Under the pieces are notes generated by a model that did no database searches, was not told where the DNA came from, and saw only the letters and a program-made list of their open reading frames with translations. A program made the translations under genes and the position numbers. From assembly GCF_029227915.1 (NCBI RefSeq), contig NC_079879.1:9054001-9118000 (forward strand): DNA of 64,000 nt, in the 5' to 3' direction. Below, in pieces: positions 1 through 13,377 of the stretch (position 1 is the first letter of the stretch; every line of letters begins with the position of its first letter). This stretch comes from Hydractinia symbiolongicarpus (taxonomy: Eukaryota > Cnidaria > Hydrozoa > Anthoathecata > Hydractiniidae).

Positions 1-60
1 AGTCTAAAACAAAAGATATTTCTGTGTCTCAGCACATACCTTCCCAATGAAATATTTATT

Positions 61-94
61 ACTATTATTATTATTATTTTTATTATTATTATTT
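61..94. repeat. (ATT)n microsatellite
   Basis: A short run of ATT/TTA triplets interrupted by T runs. Nothing else is recognisable in the first 300 bases. Confidence 0.8.
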
Positions 95-300
95 AAAAAA
101 AGATGATACTGTTAAACCAATGTCTGATAAGGTAACTTGTCAATCTTACTTCAAAAGAACTTCATCACGAGGCAGAGCAAAACGTTCTTTTGAGTTTCCG
201 ACCTGGATGAAACGATGCCCCTTCGAAGTTTCAACCTGGATCCACCAACCTATAGAGAGATAACCGGAATCATTAATAAACTGAAATCAAGCGGATCCCT

Positions 301-805
301 ATGTCATCATCATCATTCTCGGCTTAACGTCCGTTTTCCATGCTAGCATGGGTTGGACGGGGTATATTAATGACCCTCTTTCAATCTGATCTAGACTGTG
401 TTAGATCTAAACTCAAATTCCTCTGTATCAAGTCTGTCTTCCTCTTCCAAGTCTTTCTCGGTCTGCCTCTGGGCTTTGCCCCAAGAACTATCAAGTCTCT
501 ACACTTTCTTACCCAATTATCCCCCTCTATTTTTTCCAAGTGCCCCAACCAATTGAATCTTCTTATCTGGATAACATCTTCAATTCTATGGATACTTAGC
601 CTGCTTCTTAGCTCATCTGAACTCTTTCTGTCTCTCAGACAGGTGTTACACATCCATCTAACCATTCTCATATTCCTTTCTAAACGGTCAAGATCTTCCT
701 GCTTCACTGCCCATGTGTCACTACCGTACAACTAACACTTCTTACACAGCCCTCATACAACCTACCTTAACTCAATAGACAAGACTCTGCTAGTCAACAA
801 AGGAA
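301..805 (-). mobile_element. LINE 3' fragment (same family as the copies at 24.7 and 35.6 kb), 5'-truncated
   Basis: Read on the minus strand, this is the C-terminal end of the non-LTR reverse transcriptase ORF seen at 24681-25985: the same SETWAVKQEDLDRLERN, RMVRWMCN, GHLE and KPRGRPRKTW blocks. It ends in the family's 3' sequence, AAAACGGACGTTAAGCC followed by a short (GATGAT)n tail at 301-318. The reading frame has small indels and the copy stops abruptly near 805, as expected of 5'-truncated target-primed insertion. It lies against an unrelated LINE remnant that starts near 840. Confidence 0.85.
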
Positions 806-839
806 TTATCATATTGAACGTTGTCCAATTCTGAGAACT

Positions 840-2545
840 GTCATTCATAGGATTATTTCGAAATTTTGGAGAGACAAAGTATTTCCAAGTTGTTGGAAAC
901 ATGCCTTTACGATCCTTATCTACAAGAAATGGAGTAATGCAGATCCTGCAAATTTCCGTCCAATTACTCTACAACCAGTCTTTGCAAAAATTTATTTGTC
1001 ATTAATACGAAACAAAATATACAATTTTCTACAACACAACAATTATATCGAGTCCAATATACAAAAGGGTTTCTGGAAAGCTATATCAGGTACCATCAAG
1101 CATATTGGACTTTTGAGCTATATGATCAAACATGCTAAAACCAAACAACGCCTATAATGGTCACGCTTTTGGATCTTAGAATGTATTTGGTAAAGTCGGT
1201 CATGCTTTACTGCTGAAAGTTCTGAGTTATTATCACATCCCTGTAGAGATCGAACAGTTGATCAGTGACTATTATAAACACTATAGTATCACAGTTGATT
1301 CAGACCATAGATAATTACAACTTCTGCAACTCGGATTACAACTTCTGTAACTCGTTATCCCCAAGAAATTGGTTCCAGTTTGCAGTTTACTTTTCTTTTG
1401 ACATGAGTACGAATTCGTTAAAAGAAGAGCTTGTTTCAGAAATGAATAGATATTTTGATATTCTCAACCATTTATTATTGCATCCAAAGAATATATTGCT
1501 GATTATCTCGAGGTATATCTACAGCAAATTGCGTTGGCGTTTCTCAATTTACAACCTTTCAACAACCTGGGTTGTACAGAATCTTGATTCTATTGTTAAA
1601 GAATACGTGAAACGTTGGTTCAGATTCACTCAAAGCGCAAATACTAGGCATTTATACCTACCAGTTAAACAAATGGGTATGAAATTTATGTTACCATCTG
1701 ATTGTTACAATTCCAGCCAGTTTACAACACATTTTGAAAGAATCAGTTAATCCTGAAATTCGTAACCTGTACCGATTAACCATCAAGAAATACGTTGAAG
1801 CTGATACCCTGCTAAATCTTGATCAGCCCAAGAACCCAAAGGATAGGCTTATTAACAAAACAGTTAGAAAGTTTTGTCTGATATGAATGTGTTGAAAGAG
1901 CAACATTCATTAATGAATCATGTTGCACAGGAATGTGTTATCAGCCAATGGCAGCGTGTTTGTGAAAAGTTACCACAAAATGTATTTGTTTTTGTTATAA
2001 AAGCAGTCATTCTACAATTGGCTAATAATACCAACCTTTTTCGTTGGAAAAAGGCTCCATCAAGTATATGTGGTTTGTGTAAAAGTAACAAACACAATTA
2101 CAAATGTTCAAAAATTGTTCGTTTGTGCTAAATAGCGGTAGATATACATGGCGTCGCGATTCTATCTTATTCACGATTTGTCACTATCTAAAATTGTTAG
2201 AGAATTTGGGTTTTATTTGCTGACCTTGATGGTTTCAGAAGTCCAGCTGAATTCTTTGATGGCCCACATCCTGTCATCTTGAACTGTCTTGTTGTTATGA
2301 AAGTAATTTTACAAAAGCTTATAAAAAAACTTAGACGTTATCAAAATTTGAAAAACACTCTTTTAAACAAAAAATACCAGGTAAACAAGATGTTTGTAGA
2401 GGGATCCTCTCTTGGATTCTTCCCTACAATCTGGGACTTTTCCAACTTCTGCAGACAGTTTGGTTGCTTGGATGTAAAACACATGATGAATAAACTTTTG
2501 TATTTTATCTATATTAGGAGGAAAAGTATGGTATGGGAAAACCCT
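840..2545 (+). mobile_element. Highly degenerate non-LTR retrotransposon (second family, RT and C-terminal region)
   Basis: Conceptual translation across several frames gives a decayed reverse transcriptase. The blocks in order are a fingers motif (FRPITLQP...FAKI, about 955-1000), IQKGFWKAISGTIKH (about 1060-1100), a VTLLDLRNVFGKV-like catalytic block (about 1160-1195), a C-x2-C knuckle (ICGLCKSNKHNYKC, about 2065-2105) and GRYTWRRDSI (about 2135-2165). Further 3' come DLDGFRSPAEFF and an EGSSLGF block (about 2400). Stops and frameshifts separate them. The architecture resembles the restriction-like-endonuclease or R2-like LINE proteins of invertebrates; that assignment is from memory of the family and not tested. 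The copy is clearly much older than the LINE copies at 24.7 and 35.6 kb. Confidence 0.7.
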
Positions 2546-2836
2546 TTCATACTAAAATTTTATTATTATTTTTTATTATGGACAATGATTTAAGTACGGT
2601 GGCCACAATTATTCTGAGAGAAACGTACTTATGGTAATTATTATACATGATGTATAAATCATTAATTCTTCTTAAATACAAATTGAAGGTTGAAAAAAAT
2701 TATTATTATTATTTGACTTTTCTAAGCAACCCAGTCATGGGTCTAGGTCTGACATTCTTTTTACTCACCCAGCAACCTTCCAGATTTAACTATGATTGAT
2801 TTCCTTGTATTTACCTCTAATATTTTAAAATTTCAG

Positions 2837-5800
2837 GGGTGGTGGAAGTCCCTATGGTGGAAATAAAAAGGACTTCAATAATTCTCCCAACAGAAAAACA
2901 GAATGGGTTTCGTACAAAAAACAATCTTCGAGTGCTGATAAAGCAAGTGTTAGTGAAGAAAAAACGAATTTTGAAGTACCATTTGTACAAAAGATTGATA
3001 CTGGTGTCAAGTCAGAAGAAACACAGCCTTTACTAACTCCAAAAGTTGAAGCCAATGCAGTAGTTGTTACTCCACAAAAGAAGGTGGAGAAAGACAGATC
3101 CCGGTCACCTATTGTTGACAAAAAAGATCAGAGTAATAAATTTACCCATAGAGATAGTTTATCAGATAAACAGAAAGTTAATGAGTCACCTAAACAGACA
3201 AATGACTTTAAAAGTTCAAAATCATTAATTAAACAAGGTGAAAAAAAATTCAGTGGCAGATGTCGCTTGTTTGTAGCCAATATGAACAATGGCACAACAG
3301 AAGAGGACTTAAGGGAACTCTTTGGTGAGTATGGTGAGATAGGAGAAGTGTATGTAAATAAAGAAAAGGGTTTTGGATTTATAAGATTGGTAAGTTGTTT
3401 TTATTATCATTTCAATTTGTTTTGACAAAACAGTTCTATTTTGTTAAAATACTTTTATTTCTCTGTCAGGATTATCGACATAATGCTGAGATGGCAAAAA
3501 GTTGTCTTGATAAGAAACTTTTTAAGGGTCGAAACATACAAGTTCGTTATGCTACACATGCTTCAGCAGTTGAAGTTCACGGTTTAGATCAGTATGCCTC
3601 GAACGAGTACATAGAGCAAGCCATGAGTCAATTTGGTACTGTCGAAAGAGCTGTTGTAGTTTGTGATGATAGGGGACGGTCAAAGGGATATGCAATAGTT
3701 GAATTTGAATGGAAAAAATCTGCTCAAAAAGTGCTTGACAGATTTAAAGAAGAAATGTTTGTATTAGGAAGGTATGTATACTGTTAAATAATACTCTGAA
3801 TTTGAAGTCTAAATATAATAGCTGCAAGTAGTAGTAACAAGTAAATTCCTTTGAATTTTCCTATGGTCCTACAGCCAGTAAATGGAGAAGAACCTAATTA
3901 ACTAGCTGTCATCCATATTTACTAAATATATATATAGATATATTTTCTATTAATTTTGGTAACTAAATTTACTTAGGTTACCGAAGCCTATCTTTGTGAA
4001 ACCGAGAAGTCAATTGGATGAAGAAGAAGGTCTTCATGATTCAACTATTGAAAGATTGCCTGGTTTTCAGTCGTAAGTGCTTTTAATTATTTTACATAAT
4101 TTTAACACATTATTCAGGTATATCGTAAACATTGAAGTCAACCGATTTTAAGCATTTGTTTGTTTGTTTCCTTGTTTGTTTGTTTTCATTAATGACAATG
4201 TTTTATTTAATATAATATATTTTTTTAAGCAAGAAGATTAATCCTTGGCAAAAATAAGGAAATTTAATCAAAGGGAACCCAAGCTGTAAAATGTTACATT
4301 TATGGAATAACAAAAGAACAGTAATTTTAGACCTGTTAAGGGCTGTGCATTATAAATTTATCAACCCGTAGAGATTAAAGGGAACCCGAGGTATAAAATG
4401 ATGTTGGACTTATATTATCTTTACTCAAGATTTGATTGCAAACCGACATGCAGATCCCACGTTAAACAAGGGCAGAAAAAACTTTAAAATGAATTCTAAA
4501 GCGAATTGCTCTCCCAAAACAATTAAAAAACAATGAAAACGTGATAAATTAATTGCTTTTTACTATTTTTAGACAACAGCCGTCACAAAAATATGCATAA
4601 GACTTTCATTGATGGGGGTGATAAAACTACTGTGTTTCGAAACAAACTATGACTGATCCTGTTGGCGACTTTTATAGTTCTCAAGCGGATTATGTCACCG
4701 TTTTAAATACCTACATTCTCTTTTTGATTGTTTTAAAACGATCGACAGTAATGTTTCCACTTCCTACAATGGTGTTTGATACTCTTTAAGTGATCTATGG
4801 CAATGATTTTGCTTACTGCGCACCCGGTTTTATGGTTTATAACCCTATTCCGTCCAGGTTTTTTTAAATAACTCCTTAATACTATGTTGCATAGCTATGA
4901 TACTTACTGAGTTTTAATAATTATCTATTAGACACCTAATTTTCTGGTCCCATACCTTTCAGAGGCTTTGATATTTGCTATTACTCGAAACTACCCCTAA
5001 AAATCTCCATGAAACCCTTATAATGGGGAAAATATAATAACTTGAAACTCACAACACAACTTTGTTTCATCAAGAAGAATCCTTCTGGAAGCTTAGGACA
5101 CGTGGTCAATCTGAATTCCAGATTTTTTCGGATTTTACACGTTATTTGGACAAAAAACTGATTTTCGGGCATTTTCGAGCATTTTTTCAGGCGATCCAAG
5201 TAAAAGCTGGAAAGTATATTAAATAAAATTTATTTAACTTTCAGGAAATTCAAACAGAATGTAAAAATTCGCTCTAGAACTAAAGTAATCAAATTTTAAG
5301 CAGATTGTACCATTTTAAAGAAATTCAAGCTTTTGATACAACACAGAAAATGTGCTGACGCAAGCAAAAAATTATTACTGCCATTTTGTTCCCTCTGTGA
5401 CGTACTATAAGTGTGCTAAGTTTGATTCAATTTGGACAAGCCTGTGAACAGTTATGGGGGGGGGGTAGATACCGCCCCGGTCATAATATGTTCGAAAACC
5501 GAAAAACCCCTGGACTGAATACAATCTACTTTTTAAACGATCTACAGTGATGTTTTTGCTTCCTACCATCGTGCTTTGATAGTTCTTAATGGTCTACGGT
5601 GATGAAGGAGACCGTATGAAGCTACAACATCTCTGTACATTGTTAAAGAATTTTTAAGAAACCATTATAAGAAACAAAGACATAGCCGTAGATCATTTAA
5701 AAACCATCAAAACGCGATCGTGAGAAGCTAAAACATTGCCGTGGATTGTTTCAAAAATATTAAACGTAGAAGGCGAAAACATTGCCGTAGATTGTTTAAA

Positions 5801-8800
5801 AACCATCAAAACGGGGTCCTAGGTAGCTAAAACATCGCCGTTGATCGTTTAGAAATTAGGAAAACATGATGGTAGGGAAGGAAAACACGATGGTAGGGAA
5901 GGAAAACATCGCCGTAGATAGATGTATATAGATATTTTAAATAATTTGATAATAAAATTTTCTGTAGAAATCGGTGCGTGTGATAAACATAATAATGATA
6001 ATGATGTTAAATTTAAAGCGATTTTGAAATGATTTGAACTTAAACGAATTTAACAAACAGTTGGAATGAATTGATTTTGATATTGTGAGACAATTAGGAA
6101 ACAATACAAAACAATTGCGAAATAGTTTTCGTTACAACAACATGATTTTAAACTATTTTAAAACGATTTTTTTGGCAAAAAAATATTTTAAATTCGTTTT
6201 AAATTTGTATAGAGATCGTTTCCAAAAAATATATATGAATTGAAACCATTATCCCTTAGTTTGCAATATAGTTTGCCTGGTATGTTTAACAATAATAAAT
6301 CCTTCTTTTCCAGTCACATCTGAAGTGATTTCTGCAACTATATTTCTGTGTTCCTTGACAAATTTTTAAAACTTCAATTTAATCAAGAGTGCCAAATGTG
6401 TCACTCACCTCTGCCATTTATAAACAACATTTTTTACGTACAATGTCAATTATCTTAAATTTTAAAGAATGCAACTTTTGACAAACCTTAAACTTAAAAT
6501 AGAAACGTATTGTATAGCACACAATGCAGTATTTGTAACAGTCAGACAATGATCTTATAGTGAAAGAACAACTATGGACATTTTTTTTAAATAATGACTG
6601 TAAGAAGACATTGGCTGTACATTATTTTTGAAGCATTTTTGGCATACAAGGTGTGAGATATTGAGCCAAATATATCTTAGTTTCATGAAGGAATTATATT
6701 TTTTGTTACCTGCGGATAAAAGCCATTAAAATTTTTAGTTCAATATATTTTAATCTCTTTTACACTTCTTCAATTGAACAACTAGTGCTGCCATCTTTTT
6801 AACAATGCAATAAATATTCCGATATCACAAATTGTTTGCACACTAGAAGCATCAGTGCTTATTGCTTTGCAAAAAGGCAGGAATTGAATTAATGTATTGC
6901 AAATTGTGATTTGCCATTTGTTTTGATTTACTTAATGCTTTCGAAAGCTTGTTCATAAAGCAGATGAAAAACTTTCTTGTAGGTGAAAAACTTACCAGGC
7001 CTGTGCTAAAAGTAAATGTGCCAAAATTTTGAATAACTGTTGCGTTTGTTTGGGTGCATAAGTATTTAATTCCATATATGTCATGAAATATTTTGAAAAC
7101 GTACATAAAGATGTTGTGGTGAAAACAATATATAGTGTACTAAAAATAGTAAAATATATATTGTAAACAAAAAAGTTTTTTGTGAGGATATTTTAGAAAG
7201 ACTTTTAATTTAAGGGAACGGGAATTTCAACCAAGATTTATTTCACCAAGTTCATTTGAATATACATGGGCAAAAAGATGGAGAGATTTGTTTATAGAAG
7301 AAGAAGATAAAAAGGCAAGATTGGAACAAGAATTGCAGGAGTCTCGTTACAGACTTGAATTGGAAATGGAGTCAGCTCAGAAAGAACAAGAAGCGGTAAA
7401 GATAAGAGAAGGTTAGTGGTTTTCCCAATTATTTGACCTTTATGTTATCAAAACGTGACAACTATTTTAATGATATTAGTACTGCACAGTTTGTTAGTAT
7501 TTGCATTACTCCTATCTTTGGAAAATGTTTAACAAGGTGCTACAGTAAGATCCTTTATGCAACCCATACTAGACTTCTTGTGTCTTTCTTGTGGTACAGA
7601 ATAAGGAGATATAGTGTCTTACATAAACAAAAACTTCTTGCTTCCTTGGTAGTACCCTAAATACAATTTTTGTAACAGTAACACCTCAAGCTACACTTGC
7701 CTTGCCATAGTATTGTAGTATAACACCTATTTCTTCAATATTCTTTAAGCAATTTATTTGAGTTACAATTTTCTCCCTCAACAAGGTTTCCTGTATTTTT
7801 GTAAAAAAGTCTGTAAAAAATTAATCAATATTATATATTTTTATATACGCCTTTCAAATTGCGTCGGACAAATCCTAAACCCATATTTCCTGATAAAAGC
7901 ATCAAAATGTAATTTATTAAACTTATACGTTCCTTTTCAAAGCATAAAAAACAATACTAAATAAACCTTAATATCGCCATATTTTATTAACAATAGTTAA
8001 TGACTGGTCAGCCACAGGACTGAATAGGCTCCTGAATCCATGCTGTTTTTGTGAATTCAAAAATATTGGAAGGCGGATGACAAACAAACAATTATCCATA
8101 AAAAATTCTTATATTTTTTGAGATTTTGCACATTTTGCTAATTTGGTGTTACTATTAAACTTAATGTTTGAAGAAACATCCAGCAAGGTGCTATAGTAAG
8201 ATCCTTTATGCAACCCATATCAGACTATTTGTGTCTTTCTTGTGGTACAGAATAAGGAGATATGATAAGTTCATCTTTTTGTATAGTGTAGATTATTTCT
8301 ATGAAAAATAAATTAAATGTAACATGTATTAAAAAAAAGATAATTTTGTTAATAACATAAATTTAATTTCTGTAACACAGACTTTACTTCACTCCACAGC
8401 TTCCATTTTATCCTTCTAAATCATGATGGCATTTTTTTCATCAGCATTACTATTTTACATATAGCTTAGATCCACCTAAATATTAAATATTATTTTGTCA
8501 TCAAAGAACAGTAAAATGTTAAAAACAGATTATTGTTACAAGTAAATCGTAAAATTATTTTTGTGAAATATTAATACTCATGGCTGATAAAACAGTTGTT
8601 TACACTAAAAGTTATGTTAACAACGAGGTAATGCAACAATGGTTACCCCAAAAATTCTGCGCTCAGGGCTACTATGGTGGTTCTAACATTTGCCTGACTT
8701 GAATAATTCTTTTGAAAATCTTCCCTTAAAAAAGTGGCTAATCCAAAGCTTAAGTACCTCAGCGCTTAATTAATGCACTAAGGTATTTATTGTAAATTAT

Positions 8801-11800
8801 ATTGTTACCATGATAGTTACAAAAACATAGTACAGAGTTACATTTGTATTAACAATATTAACAATGTTTATCTACTCTAAGTAACTAGTTAGGTGAACAA
8901 CAAGGTAACAAAATTTACAGGTTAGGTTAAAGTACCTAGATAAATATATCTTACTAAAACCCAATGTGATAAAAAAGTTACTAAAAATTGTAACTGATTT
9001 ACTGGTGTTTACTTCATTGTGTTCATTTGTACCTAAATTTCCTTTGTCTCCCATACTGTTGTCCGTGTTTGCACTGAATAACCTACAATGTTAGCAGTGC
9101 GTGAACCCTCCCCAAATACTATGGCAAAATGCAAATATTTTATTTGTTAGTTTGAAAACAAATAAACTAAAGTAGTGCCCCTAGAAAACAATGATGACTG
9201 ATTTTGTGCTATGGATTTAATGATCTTAATTTTTGTAGAGCTTATCAGACGACAAGAAGAACTTCGAATGTTGGAGGAGGATATGCGAAGGCGCCAAGAA
9301 GCAAATCTACGTACTAGGGAAGAACTTGATAGAAATAGAGCTAAACGGTTTGAGGAACAAAGACATCCCAATCATATTTCGAATAGGTACTTTGAAAATT
9401 TCTATTTCTTATTAAGGTCAAGTGTATAGTCCAAGATTTTGAAAGAAAATATTATTTTTAGGCAAGAAGCACAGGGAGGTGGGAATTACATTGTTAATGA
9501 CAACGCAGCCCAGCATGACTTTATGATGAACCAACAAGCTGAACTTGAAGCTCGCAGGGGAGACATGCTAATGGTATTTGTTATTGATTTTTTGTTTCAT
9601 TAAGATCTATAATCACTTTGAGTACATGCATATATTAAATTATAATACTTGATGTCTGTGAACCAATTTAAAAGCCAAGGGTTTTGTAATTAAAAACACC
9701 ATTATAACTGCACCTACATTTTTTGTAATAACCGCTATTTAAGTGAAATACATTACTTCATGCTAACCGGCACATAAGAATATGGAAATTTATAATGCAG
9801 TTATTATATATAATGGGTGATCCCCATAAAATTTTCCATAGACCAACGGCTTAAATATCAAGATATAAAAAAAAATTCAATTTTTAGGCTGCAGGAGGAG
9901 TTCAGACATCCGTGGTAAGTGTTCAGAAGAAAAAGTTATTCTATTTTATTGAGCATTAACTAATTTGGTTATTTAATAAAAACTCCAGTTTAGTACAAGT
10001 GCTCACATAAAGATACCCTATGCAACCCATACTTGACAAAATGTTAATTGTGGTACTTATTTGGGTGATAGTTCTTAGTTATTATAAATTTGCTTTATAT
10101 AAACAGTGTTACGTTAAAGAGGAAATGCCCAGCTTCAAATTTATTTAAACATTTTATTATTAGCTTGGCATAAGGCCTGATATGATTCGTCCACCTGGCG
10201 TTCACATTGCTGGTTTGCAATTGCCACCTCACATGGTAGCTAATATTCCTCCAGGTTTTTTACCTGGACAAAGAGGTCCCCCTCCTGGGGTCAACATGGG
10301 TTTCATGGTGAGTGAAATTGTAGGTTATAATATTAAAGGCTATAATATTTACTCGTATGTTTTAAAAATATTGATTTTGTTGTATGGAAAATGGCATTCT
10401 CAATATAATATTAAATAAATTAAGGAAGAATGACTGTACCAATATTGCATAACTTTCGATTTAATCTGTGCAATACATAAAGAGCAATTACAATGTGTGG
10501 CAGACAGCCATGGTACTGTTGTTATTGTTATTGATTGTTGTTGGTCTTTATTAATTTTGTGTTGCATTTTTTTAAACTTGCGTTGTCCATACTGTAAACA
10601 AACTAAAATAAACTTCTAAATAAACTTCTAAGTGGACACTGACATATAAGTGCTTTAAAAAAATGGAAACTAATCACTTCCTGTTTGTATACTTTTTTCT
10701 CAAAAACATGCTCAGGGGTTGACAAATTGCTTTGTTTTGTCAAAGATGCTGATTGTTTTACTTCATATCGTACTGCAGGATTGATAATTAAGTAACCTAT
10801 TGCCTAGGCACTGATACACTTTCATATTATTGATTTGATGATACTTCATGATATGTTTTGGTAGTTCTCACCATTTTGTTGGTAAATTCTGTGACCTTGT
10901 ATAAAAAATTAAAAAGACACTTATACAAGCAGGCAATACAAGTTTTAGGCATTCTGATTCTTTTAGCACTCTTGATGACAGATTTATAAGGACTGGTATT
11001 ATTCATCATTAAGGGAAATGCTATGTAAACAAGCACACACATAAAAAAAAAGTAAAGCATATGTCAAGTTTTACTGTTGAAGTAACATAATTTAGTCTCA
11101 ATATCCTGTGTAGAAGTTTCTTTAACATAGCTTTAACCCTAGTTACATTGTCTAAAAAAATTAATGGTATGATATTTTGTTTTATCAAAATTAATAATCA
11201 GGACTACAGATTTATTCTGTGTAAATCTTAATCCTTTAGCTCTTTTTAGTTGCTTGATAACTTAGAATTCACCAACGCCCAGATCAAAAAAATATTCCGT
11301 ATTGCAGTATCTAAACTTTAAGCTGCATATCAACTTTACGAATTCTCTGTTTAAAAACAGCAAACTTTTTCTATTTGAATTTTGCACAGAGTTGTTTAAT
11401 TCTTTATTTTATCTAACTTTAATGGGTGCGAAATTCAGCTAAAACTGATCATCCTGTGTTGTTATGAACACATTAACTCTGCACCAATACTTTTAACATG
11501 GGTAATATTTTTTCTTATAGTCCAGAATAATGTAAGGGTTACATTCTTGATTTCATTAGTTTGTTTAACTGTTGTTTTAATTTCCGTATTAAGTGACATA
11601 TTCAGATGGTAAAGTGGCATTATTAGGCATAATTAATGCATTGCCTTTTTAATTTTCTTTTTTGCATGAATTATTAAATAATTGTGCTTTTCTAAGTTTT
11701 TTTAGAAATAGTTACTATAACAATTTTTTAGGTCTTGATCTTTCAATTTATTTTTTATTAATTGTGTCGATTTGTCAACCCCTGGCTATATTAATATCTG

Positions 11801-12084
11801 TCATGTACAAATTAAATTAATAGTTTTAGGAACAAAGTAGTAGTATCATTGTGATAATAATTTATTTGCATGCCATTTGTATTTGTGGCCGGCCTAACAA
11901 ATTAAAATATTTGATTTTTTATTTTGTTAGTTTGACATGTTAGAGAGTTTGAACGACTGTTAATTTTTTGTTCGCCTTTTTTTTCAAAATATTTTAGCCA
12001 GGTAGACCACCACCAAGACACTTTGCTCCACGGGGAGGTCATGGTGATCATCACTTTGATCATAAGAGACCTCGAAGAAATTAA
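2837..12084 (+). CDS. DBHS-family nuclear RNA-binding protein (NONO/SFPQ/PSPC1-like), 5' end not in window
   Basis: Coding exons: 2837-3389, 3470-3771, 3977-4072, 7215-7411, 9239-9386, 9462-9573, 9888-9914, 10164-10307 and 11998-12084; all junctions are GT-AG and keep frame, giving 554 residues plus a 5' partial codon. In order: a polar Ser/Lys-rich N-terminal region; RRM1 (about residues 142-208, CRLFVAN and GFGFIRL); RRM2 (about 213-284, VVVCDDRGRSKGYAIVEF); a NOPS segment (FISPSSFEYTWAKRWRDL); a Glu/Arg-rich coiled coil (about 345-430); and a Pro/Gly-rich tail ending KRPRRN. RRM-RRM-NOPS-coiled coil defines DBHS proteins, which dimerise and act in nuclear RNA retention, splicing and transcription. 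The first exon here starts in mid-frame after an acceptor, so the start codon is upstream, either outside the window or in an exon I did not recognise. Animals outside vertebrates usually have one DBHS gene, so I give no paralogue symbol. Confidence 0.93.
4318..4440 (+). repeat. Dispersed repeat fragment (family R1)
   Basis: Shares the block TTTTAGACCTGTTAAGGG and the string ATGATGTTGGACTTATATTAT with the sequence at about 35330-35540, and the first block in similar form with 56690. It lies in the DBHS intron between 4073 and 7214. No coding potential is visible. Confidence 0.6.
5530..5925. repeat. Foldback-type repeat: inverted and tandem units of about 55-65 bp
   Basis: Units containing AAACGATCTACAGTGATG and TTCCTACCATCGTG on the plus strand (5535-5600) recur as reverse complements at about 5690-5925, with TAAAACATTGCCGTAGA, ACGATGGTAGGGAAGG and ACATCGCCGTAGA. 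The right arm holds about four diverged units plus a 21-bp direct repeat (5868-5908). A further unit in the left orientation lies at about 4735-4810. The block is inside a DBHS intron and could fold back on itself in the pre-mRNA. Confidence 0.7.
7525..8262 (+). repeat. Pair of direct repeats in a DBHS intron
   Basis: About 85 bp at 7525-7612 (starting AACAAGGTGCTACAGTAAGA) recurs at about 8178-8262 with few changes; both contain GATCCTTTATGCAACCCATA and GTGTCTTTCTTGTGGTACAG. A shorter trace is at about 10013-10050. No ORF, and origin unknown. Confidence 0.65.
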
Positions 12085-12937
12085 CAGTTTAAAGATGGCA
12101 ATCTGATGATATAATATGCAACCTTATTTTGACATTTAAACTTTTTGGTGCAGAAATTGTATACGATGTTGGATTTAAAATTTGTGGTGTTAGGTGCATC
12201 TGAAAGAAGTAGTTTAACAGTCCTTAGTACTGTAGAGAGATAACAAGGAACTTTAAAGGTTTCAGTAGCGTGCTGATTTTATGTATATTTTTAAAAGGAG
12301 TCTCTCCAAGATGTATTATTGGAATGTCATGCTGTGTTTTTTTTGTTTATACTTGTTTTATAAGAGACTGACATTAAAAGCAAATTGCTTTATAAGAGAT
12401 GCACATTAAAAGCAAACCGTTACATCTTTAATCCTTTTTACTAGTTGATTGACGGATCTTTTTTATCACCTAACAGCACTTACTACCTATTTTTTAAAAA
12501 AGAGGAGTATAAATAAGAAATGATAGCTAGTATCAACAAATTTAAGTTACATTTAGTACAAAGCATGTTGCATATTTTATACTATTTTATGCATAACAGC
12601 TGCATTCTTATGTCCGAAAGTTCCTAAACCTAACAGGTGGTTGGTGTAATACTAAGATTGGGAATATTAACTTTGCTATTGCCTAAATTTAAACAGATAT
12701 CACCTTAGATGGTCAAAAAAATCAACAAGTTAAGCATTGGGAAAAGCTGTTATACATTTGTAAAATTCGTAAATATATCGCCCACAGCTGCAATATGTTT
12801 TTTTCACTGGAGATATGTAGGTTGAAAGAATTTTTTCGTTTTTTTTTTTAAATTGTTGATAGTGTATTGTGGCTGTATTACTATTTCTGTATTGCCATTG
12901 TTTTTCATATACCATGAATTTTTGATTGCTATAACAT

Positions 12938-12943
12938 AATAAA
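12938..12943 (+). promoter_or_regulatory. Polyadenylation signal AATAAA, likely for the DBHS gene
   Basis: A canonical AATAAA lies about 850 bases after the DBHS stop codon. The whole stretch from the last exon to here is shared with the decayed copy downstream, which has its own AATAAA at 14030-14035. That supports 12085 to about 12960 as the 3' UTR. Confidence 0.6.
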
Positions 12944-13377
12944 TCCTTGCTTTGCTTGCTTTTTGAAAATTGTCTTTGTTTTTGAAAAACTATTTCTGAT
13001 TATTTGATTACAAGGTATTTCATTCACATATTTCTAACCACACAAAAAAATTTATTGACCCCGTTTGTTTTCATTTTTGGCTTACTTTAAGTTCGTCTTC
13101 CATGCTGTCTATATTTCGATTTACTTTAACTTTTTGGCTGCTTATTTTATGTTTTATACATGGGAAATTTACTTCGATCTAGGACCAACTTTCAACATAG
13201 TTTCAAGATTTCTTTTTTTAAATTTTGTTGAAGACAAGTGAAGCTTGAGGGGGCCAAAAATAAAAAAAATTAGGCCAACAGAAATTTTCAGTTTTTGTTA
13301 GTAACATCAAGGATTGATTTGAAAACTAATCAATTCTTTATTTAATCATATTTATTCAGAATAGTTTTTGTTTGGTT

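Noticed and set aside
2839-3036. ORF starting MVEVPMVEIK
   Set aside because: It is out of frame with the DBHS exon 2837-3389, whose frame continues into RRM1 and splices in phase.
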